64,000 bases of DNA, taken from the NCBI RefSeq assembly GCF_040869045.1, contig NC_090322.1, positions 191,021,477 through 191,085,476 on the forward strand, given 5' to 3'. This document shows, piece after piece, positions 58,082 to 64,000 of this stretch (position 1 is its first letter; every line of letters starts with the position of its first letter). The notes under the pieces were generated by a model, which searched no databases, was not told the origin of the DNA, and saw nothing but the letters and a program-made list of their open reading frames with translations. Position numbers and translations under genes: made by a program. Source of the stretch: Eurosta solidaginis (lineage: Eukaryota > Arthropoda > Insecta > Diptera > Tephritidae).

Positions 58082-59125
58082 GACTGACCCAATTTTGCAT
58101 CATATCTTTATATTTTTAATGCTGAATGCTAAAAAACTTCGAATAGATTTCGAAAGTAATTTGCCAGAGTTTGGAGGCGAATCTCGAAATTTTACCCGAT
58201 GCGAGTGTACGTTTTTTACGAATTTTGGTCACTCCATTTTAGAGCTTCCCTGCAGAGAAGGCGGGAATAATTGATGACAAAAATGTATCCGATAATAGGC
58301 TAACTATATGTTTTCGAGGTCGCTGAACACGATGCCGGTATTAGTTTTTCTCAAAAAGCAATATTTCTCGAAAAAATCACGAAAGTTTACAAAAAATAGG
58401 AAATTATCATTTTAATGCTAAAATAAAACTGTTTAAAATTTTTTTTTCAAAGTGTGATACTGCATAATGTACGAAATTTGAAAAGCTTCAAGATGCAAAA
58501 AAGCCCGCTCAATTTGAATTAACTTGCTTCGAGATATGATCAAAATACTTAAATCGTCCTAATACGAAAAACAGCAATATTACGTGTAATCGGGTCAATG
58601 ACTTTGGGAATGAAATCTGGATGTTAATTCTATGTTTTTAATCTTTTAATTCGTTAATAATTCTGATATTTTTTTCTATGTTTATTTTTTTGAAAATTAA
58701 ATGTACAATATTCATAAAAGTTTTCATTTTTTAAAAAATCTAAAATTTCTACACTATGCATTAAAAAATATTTTTAAACAGTTTTATTTTAGCATTCAAA
58801 GCGATAATTTCCTATCTTTTGTACATCTTTTGTCAATTTTTCGTGATTTTTGTGAGATATATTGGTTGTAAAGAAAAACTAATAGCGACTCCGAAAACAT
58901 ATAGTAAGCCTATTATTGGATAAATTTTTATCATCAACTATCCCCGCCTTCTCTGCAAGGACGCTCTAAAATTGGGTGGCCACAATTCGTAAAAACGGAT
59001 GCTCGCATAGGGTAAAATTTCGGGATTCGCCTCCAAACTCTGAGAGATTACTTCTGGGACATATTCGAAAGTTTCTAGCATTCAGCATCAAAAATATAAA
59101 GATATGATGCAAAATGGGGTCAGTC
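58082..59125. mobile_element. Long-TIR DNA element, TA target site
   Basis: Arms of about 365 bp (58082 to about 58445, and about 58760-59125) are imperfect inverted copies. The outer ends are GACTGACCCAATTTTGCATC and, on the other strand, GACTGACCCCATTTTGCATC. TA flanks both sides (58080-58081, 59126-59127). Inside the arms GGAGGCGAATC, AGAGAAGGCGGG and AACATATAGT pair over long distances. The 310-bp centre has no gene. The outer motif resembles that of 4579-5767, so both are probably related Tc1/mariner-like families. Confidence 0.75.
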
Positions 59126-59283
59126 TAATGCACACATTAGGGGCGAAAAATGAGCATATGAATGTACGGTTGAGCGTTTCACATGGAATCGGATTTCAAA
59201 TTTATACGCATTGCTTGATGCGAATGCAGTAATTAGTCACCAACGTTTCTACGCCAGTATTATCGTATTCATACCTGATACAC

Positions 59284-59530
59284 AGGTTAGGTTAGGTTTA
59301 ACTTGCCGGTCCATTAGAACTTCACATAGATTGTATGGGTCCGTACCAGAGAACATAACATGATCGATTGTTTTCTCCTCCAACCCTCTATTGCTACATC
59401 TGCTATCACTGGCAGACCTTATTTAAAGGCATGTAACACTAAAAAGCAGTGTCCAAACAGAATACCCGCATTGAAACTACAGTCCTCTCTTTTAATGATT
59501 TTCGACACTTAGCAGCCCCGTGCTTGAGTC
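59284..59530 (-). pseudogene. RNase H-type LINE C-terminal fragment
   Basis: The minus strand reads fragments such as CGYSVWTLLF, DSRCSNRGLEEKTIDHVMF and DPYNLCEVLMDRQVKP, in positions where the family has GxxxxCRxCxEEEExxxHxxC. It ends in CCTAACCTAA (TTAGG units on the plus strand near 59286), as in 55640-56640. Strongly truncated and decayed. Confidence 0.5.
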
Positions 59531-60034
59531 CATGCCTTTCCCGCTTGACCGGTTGTGTGCAACTGTCGCTAGATGGCGCGAGCGAAGATTTATAAAATTT
59601 GCATTCATCATGTAGTGGCATCAGTAAAGTTATATGCGATAACCTAATATCGCTGTTTTTCATAATATCGGTTAAATGAATTAAATAAATACATCGCAAC
59701 AAATCCATTCACTGACGTCTCTGGAATTCATTTTTTTTTTTGTTTTTTGTGAAACCACAATGCCAGCTAATACGTAGCGCACATATACGTAATTGCCCGT
59801 TAATATAGAGGAATGTTATTTGTGTGCAGCTTAGTGAAATTAGAGTAGCTTTCAATGGTTTTAATATTTCAAATTCACGTTAATGCGATGGTAAATGTTT
59901 GAGCTTTTCAATTATGGGTTAAAAGCATAAAGTTGCGAGGCTTGTTGCACCACAATTTCAGTTTCGTTTGTAACATAAATACCTGAATCATTTAATTTGT
60001 TTAGATCTAATATGTTAAGCCCTTTATGATAAAG
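59531..60034. other. No gene seen
   Basis: No supported feature. The 89-residue minus-strand frame at 59439-59708 and the 132-residue one at 59912-60310 are chance frames partly overlapping LINE fragments. Confidence 0.4.
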
Positions 60035-60188
60035 GCGCTGGGAGGCGCTTTTCTGAAGTGCTCGAGAGAAAATTTCGCCAGAAGTTCTATTGCCTTGCCC
60101 GTTATGCGGACGGCGAGTATCGAAGGAGTTATAATGATGATCTGTATGAGCTTTACGCAGATATGACGATAGTACAGCCAATACAAAC
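60035..60188 (+). pseudogene. RTE-like LINE fragment, plus strand
   Basis: The plus strand reads FSRKFRQKFYCLARYADGEYRRSYNDDLYELYADMTIVQ, the segment after FERKVLRKIY in RTE-like LINEs. At about 60190 it meets the same domain on the opposite strand (60195 onward), so two LINE fragments are joined head to head. Confidence 0.65.
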
Positions 60189-60530
60189 CCAAAGATGCTC
60201 CGGCGAAGAGAGTATTTAAATCGGCACCGCAGTTTGGAAGCGGAGGAACTTTCATTGGCGGGCTCCAATAAAAATATTTTCTTAACCGGAACGTCATCTT
60301 TAATTCGCATAACATGGTCTAGCCAGTGTAGGCGCTGCGTTTTTAATTCCCTAGACTATATTGATGTCTGCGTAAAGCTCATCATTAAATCTTCTTCAGT
60401 ACTCGCCGTCGCCAACGCGTTGAAGTCCGTAAATCTTTCGGAGGACTTTTCTTTCGCACACTCTCAAAGGCGCATCATCTGATGTTGTCATGGTTCATGC
60501 TTCTTCGCCATAGGGTAGGATTGGTATGAT

Positions 60531-60924
60531 ACCCCCCGCAGGTTAGGGGGTTTAGAACATACCCGCGACAGGTATGCTTGCGACTTAAATACCAAATTAA
60601 TTCAAATGAATGTGTAGCGCAACCCTTTCAAGTGGTTACCAGTGCAATATATAGCTTTTCCAGCCCAATTGTCAACCTCACCTACTCGTGGCGAATCCTG
60701 TTTCTTTAATATCCGAAGCTCTGGTGACAACAAGTTCTCATGGATGTAGGGGGTGGGAGGGTGGTATGGCCTTAAAGGTTTCATGTGGTCATAACTAATC
60801 ATTCCCGAGATGGTTGTGATTGTTACCGGAACGTACCGAATCTGCATCCGTCAAAGGACCACCAACATCGATAGCACTCCCCAAGGCCTTCGGTGAGTGT
60901 CTTTATTGCTACAACACAACAACG
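60531..60924 (+). mobile_element. 394-bp SINE-like insertion with CAA-type tail
   Basis: GGTATGAT flanks both sides (60523-60530, 60925-60932), and the LINE continues across the site. The insert starts ACCCCCCGCAGGTTAGGGGG and GAACATACCCGCGACAGGTA, and ends TTGCTACAACACAACAACG. I recognise the body (GTGTAGCGCAACCC, CAATTGTCAACCTCACCTAC, GAATCCTGTTTCTTTAATAT, ACACTCCCCAAGGCCTTCGG-like) as a widely dispersed fly repeat. The tail and 8-bp duplication fit retroposition. Confidence 0.75.
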
Positions 60925-61433
60925 GGTATGATAAGTGACTTATAGAGCATGATTTTCGTTTGACGAGAGAGGACTTTACTTCTCAATTGCCTTCCTAGTC
61001 CAAAGTATCATTTATTGGCAAGAGTTATTCTTCGCTGGATTTCAGAGTTGATGTTGTTTGTGCTAATGCTGGTTCCCAGATAAACGAAGTCTTTTACTAT
61101 TCCGAAATTAAGGCTGCCAACAGTATCGTGGTTTCTAAGGCGCAAATGCGCTGACTCTTTGCTCGATGACAGTGTACTTTATTCTGTCCTCATTCACCAC
61201 TAAACCCATCTTTGCCGCAACTTTTTCCCGCTTGGAGTAAACTGAAATTATGGCACAGGTGTTCAGATCGATGCACAGTGTTTCGTGTAGAACAAGCTAG
61301 CTAGCTTTATGAGATTTTCCGTTTCATATGCAGTAACTTATTACAACTACGTCATTTTTTTCAGCCATATGTTCTTTTTTTTATTTTTTTCCAAAATTTT
61401 ACTTCATATGCATACATTTGCTTATTTCATATA

Positions 61434-61731
61434 CAGTAACTCATGTGAATAAGTGACATAGATCCAAGAAAATTTAAAGGACTTAAGAATATTACTTTAT
61501 TGTACTTAAATTGAATGGAATACAAATCTCAATACTCTAAAAAATTCTAAAAATTCGGAAAAAAAATTAAAATTTTTTATGAAAATTCGTCGAATTTTTT
61601 AAATATAATTTAGTTTTTGTTATAGATCTTGACAAATTTTCTTATGGGAAATTAGTTAAAATAAATTTGCGAAAGCGAAAATTGTAAGAATTATCCAAAA
61701 AGGGGTGTCTACTTATTTATGTGAGTGACTG
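61434..61731. mobile_element. 298-bp MITE inside the Transib, TA target
   Basis: CAGTAACTCATGTGAATAAGT at the left is matched on the other strand by CAGTCACTCACATAAATAAGT at the right (17 of 21). TA flanks both sides (61432-61433, 61732-61733). The interior is AT-rich and non-coding. Likely a Tc1/mariner-type non-autonomous element. Confidence 0.7.
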
Positions 61732-61769
61732 TACATATGTACATATATATTTTTTATTTATTTGAGTAT

Positions 61770-61822
61770 TTATCCTGGCACTACAATTTTTACAAAATTA
61801 TTTTATAGTGCCAGTCAGGAAT
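61770..61822. repeat. Hairpin CTGGCACTA ... TAGTGCCAG
   Basis: CTGGCACTA near 61776 pairs with TAGTGCCAG near 61808 around an AT-rich loop of about 24 bases, inside the Transib 3' region and just after the MITE. It could be a terminator-like or unrelated hairpin. Confidence 0.5.
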
Positions 61823-62000
61823 GTAAAAGTGAATTACAATAATAACAATGTAAATAATTAAATTAATTATGTTAAAATTACTTATTACAAAAACTTAAAA
61901 GTAAAGTATCATACAAAGTAGAAAAGACAATATATTTAAATTGAATAAAACCTGATCCAACAAAAAGTTATAGGGTAGGTTATCTTTTATAATTATGCTA

Positions 62001-62706
62001 TTATTCGCTATCATCACTTTCATTGGATGAGTCACTTGTGGAATAGTCATGAACATCAACAACACTACTGTGAAAGCTTGAAACAACTGGTGTATTTATT
62101 GACTCCTCAACATTATCGGGGTACAGTAAGTTTAAGACTTCTGAAGTCAGACTTTTAAATTTTTTCTTAGGTATCTCCCTAAAACTGTTAACTAAAGGAT
62201 CCGATGTTATAAGCAACATATTCATAAGATCTCTATTCGTTGCTTCACTCGACTGCTTTTGTGTGTTATCAGCCCTGAATCGTCTCAAATCTTTGTTACG
62301 GGCTCCCTGTGCTTCCTCGGAAAGTTGACCAATAGGTAAAATTGCTGATTTTATAATATCAGTACTATGCACTAAGAATTTATGAACTGTAACAGGCATA
62401 TTAAACCATGGATAGAGATCTACCTATAGTTTTTTAGTCTTGGCCCCTAAATTTTTCAAATTTTTGGATATTTATATTGTACCCAGATGCTAATGCGCGA
62501 AGGAGAGTGTCGAATCTTTTGATGAGCGTTATATCCAATCCCGTAATCTCAGCACTAGCCTCAGAATTTTCGAAAAACCTACGAGCAGTGTTGCCGTCAT
62601 TGGTATAGCCGAAACATGGTTTTGGTTTATCTTCATCAATCCATTGTATGTACCTGTTTTTATTCCTTGGTGACTGGTGCGGTAGGTTGTGGCAGGTTGA
62701 AGTCAA
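62001..62706 (-). pseudogene. Transib transposase, C-terminal half, broken
   Basis: Frame 62706-62434 includes KPCFGYTNDGNTARRFFEN and ITGLDITLIKRFDTLLRALA. It stops after KFRGQD. After shifts and a TAG, the segment LYPWFNMPVTVHKFLVHSTD resumes in frame with 62399-62001, which has IIKSAILPIGQLSEEAQGAR and NKDLRRFRADN. In Transib and RAG1 the last catalytic Glu lies in the segment that corresponds to LSEEAQGARNK (RAG1 SEGNESGNK); a Glu is kept here. The end is Ser/Asp/Glu-rich. The N-terminal half with the first two catalytic Asp residues was not found; the frame 62872-62660 may be a scrambled piece. Not functional. Confidence 0.8.
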
Positions 62707-63591
62707 TGATATTCGCCTTTTTGCTTTTGGTGTGATCTTGTTGACCTTGCGCGTTTATTTTTGTATGTTTTATGGCTACATGTTTGTTCCCTGTACCAGG
62801 CAATTGGTTTTGCCGTTTGTAGATCAGCTTTAAAGGTTCAAATATCTCGTCGGAGCTGGTACGTACATACATCCTATTTGATATGTAGAGATAACTAAAT
62901 CTACAAAAAAAAAAAAATTAAAAATAGATGTGCAAAGAATTCGCAATGGTTTTTTCTTTCGACTATTAGAGAATACTTGCGACTATAACATATGTAAAAT
63001 TTAGCCCGGATGTCCGCGGATGTATGTAACTTTTTTGTTCCTAAAGTTAAAAATATAGTTAAAAAATACCTTTTCTTCTTAATAACGGAATGTTAAATAT
63101 ATTGAAAATATTCTTATTGCGAACGAATTACTATTAAAAAATTTTGCTTACCTTCGAGCTTAGAATCCATCACAAAAATTATGTAAAAGTGTTCACTTAA
63201 AAGAAATATGAATCTTAATATTCAACAAGAATTTTGCAAATTAATCAATGCATTTTACGGCCTTCTTACTTCAATTACTCAATATATATGAGCAAAAATA
63301 TCAAAAAAAAGCAAAAATCCCGTTATTTTGTTTGTTTTCTTTCATTTCTCATTACACTTTTCTTGGAATAAGAACTTTGTTTTTGTCCAGCTAGCTTGTT
63401 CTACACGAAACACTGTGCGATGGTTGAAATGTCGTCAGCATACGTAAGTAATTTCATACTTTTATAGAAGATCGTTCGAGCGCGGTTAAGCTCTGCGCCT
63501 GGTTTAATTTTCCCCAGCAACAAATTAACACAATCGCACGGTAGGGGACCACCCTGTCTTCGTTTAGTTTTGAACGGCATTCAACTTCATT

Positions 63592-63846
63592 TTACATAAG
63601 TTTTGCGGGGAAACCAAATTGAGACAAAGCGGCATTTAGGCAGCTCCTTTTCGTGCTGCCGAATGCCGCTTTAAAATGTACGAAGAGCCGATGTGTATCA
63701 GATCTTTCTTCCCGGGCTTTTTCCAAGATTTGGCGCTTTGTGAAAATCTGGTCGATGGTAGATTTACCAGGTCTGAAGCCGCACTGATAAGGTCCAATCA
63801 GCCGATTCACGATGTGCTTCAATCTTTCGCACAATAGACTTGACAT
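63592..63846 (-). pseudogene. RTE-like LINE reverse transcriptase fragment
   Basis: The 84-residue frame has LIGPYQCGFRPGKSTIDQIF (residues 17-36), the motif before the catalytic palm, then RQILEKAREE and FVHFKAAFGSTKR. In active enzymes the last segment is F(V/I)DFKxAFD; here the catalytic Asp is His and the final Asp is Gly. The enzyme is therefore dead even where the frame is open. The C-terminal PAKLM continues toward the plus-strand 63590. Confidence 0.8.
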
Positions 63847-64000
63847 GACCTTATTTGCGACACTAAGAAGGCTGATTCATGGATAGTTGGCCCAGGACTT
63901 AAATTTTTCCACTTGTCGCCGTATTTTTTGGTCAAATATGCGGGCACTATTCCTGGTGGCTAGCAGCCCGAGTCAGGTTAATGATCGCTTACAGGCACGC
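63847..64000 (-). pseudogene. RTE-like LINE, further upstream part of the reverse transcriptase
   Basis: Read from the window edge toward 63847 this is the region before the RT motif; fragments such as WANYPxISLL-like (complement of GGCCAACTATCCATGAATCAG) match the usual NYRGISLL segment. Frame changes are present. Confidence 0.5.

Larger units (their letters stand above)
61274..63417 (-). mobile_element. Transib DNA transposon (RAG1-related), non-autonomous
   Basis: Perfect 29-bp terminal inverted repeats (61274-61302, 63389-63417) start CACAGTGTTTCGTGTAGAAC. CGATG, 5 bp, flanks both sides (61269-61273, 63418-63422). Five-base target duplications and ends beginning CACWRTG are hallmarks of Transib; CACAGTG is also the V(D)J heptamer. 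From the right end, ACAAAAACA lies 24 bases after the heptamer (63378-63386), close to the 23-spacer nonamer arrangement; the left end shows no such nonamer. Inside, on the minus strand, are broken pieces of the transposase C-terminal half. At 2144 bp it is shorter than usual complete Transibs (about 3 kb) and has a MITE inside. It sits in an RTE-like LINE. Confidence 0.88.
60190..64000 (-). mobile_element. RTE-like LINE, split by two later insertions
   Basis: LINE sequence runs on the minus strand across the right end of the window: 63423-64000 (reverse transcriptase), 60933-61268, and 60190-60522 (C-terminal region, with RVGDGEY, RRFNDELYADINIV and HVMRIKDDVPVKKIFLLEPA in changing frames). 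It is interrupted by a Transib element (61274-63417) and a SINE-like unit (60531-60924), both flanked by target duplications of LINE sequence. It is decayed; the 5' part lies outside the window. Confidence 0.75.

Noticed and set aside
57799..58119. 106-residue plus-strand open frame as a small secreted or membrane protein
   Set aside because: It runs into the TIR of the 58082 element, has no start-context or splice support, and shows no recognisable motif.

Overview
This is a eukaryotic window, almost certainly from a higher fly (Diptera), most likely a tephritid fruit fly. There are no operons or bacterial genes. The DNA is AT-rich and dominated by interspersed repeats. The clearest lineage clues are ten or more DINE-1/HINE-type elements (Helentron-associated, with a GTCY microsatellite, repeated CCACGCCCAC blocks and an internal 130-bp minisatellite), a tRNA-derived SINE of a type I recognise from tephritids, gypsy-type solo LTRs with ATAT target duplications, and fly-like splice and start contexts. 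The species is inference.

Only one convincing host coding exon is present: 53977-55154 (+), a Ser/Thr/Gln-rich, probably disordered 392-residue N-terminal region that ends at a strong splice donor. I cannot name the gene. Its intron begins at 55155 and probably carries many of the repeats to the right; the rest of the gene lies outside the window. Most other open reading frames are chance frames or transposon remnants.

Layout: 1-6.9 kb holds a foldback, a 482-bp higher-order repeat, two clusters of CGATA-type motifs and a 1.2-kb long-TIR element. 7-9.2 kb holds divergent HINE pieces. 9.8-13.8 kb has an LTR fragment, a dead RNase H LINE, a second minisatellite-bearing family and a 157-bp tandem repeat. 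14-36 kb is mostly seven HINE copies in both orientations, interrupted by a Harbinger-like element, a TA-target MITE and SINE-like insertions. 37.4-39.5 kb is a 5'-truncated R1-type LINE with five hairpins in its 3' region, inside a larger inverted repeat. 40.6-41.9 kb is polypurine and low complexity. 41.9-46.5 kb is one HINE with about 23 minisatellite units. 46.8-53.2 kb is a mixture of LINE remnants, a solo LTR, MITEs and SINE-like units, including a 450-bp tandem duplication with a tRNA-like core. 55.6-64 kb, probably intronic, holds antisense LINEs and a nested set: an RTE-like LINE split by a RAG1-related Transib transposon (61274-63417, 29-bp TIRs, CGATG target duplication), itself carrying a 298-bp TA-target MITE.

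The most notable items are the Transib element, whose right end resembles a V(D)J recombination signal, the variable minisatellite arrays of the HINE family, and the hairpin array of the R1-type LINE. No CRISPR, rRNA gene or intact tRNA gene was seen.
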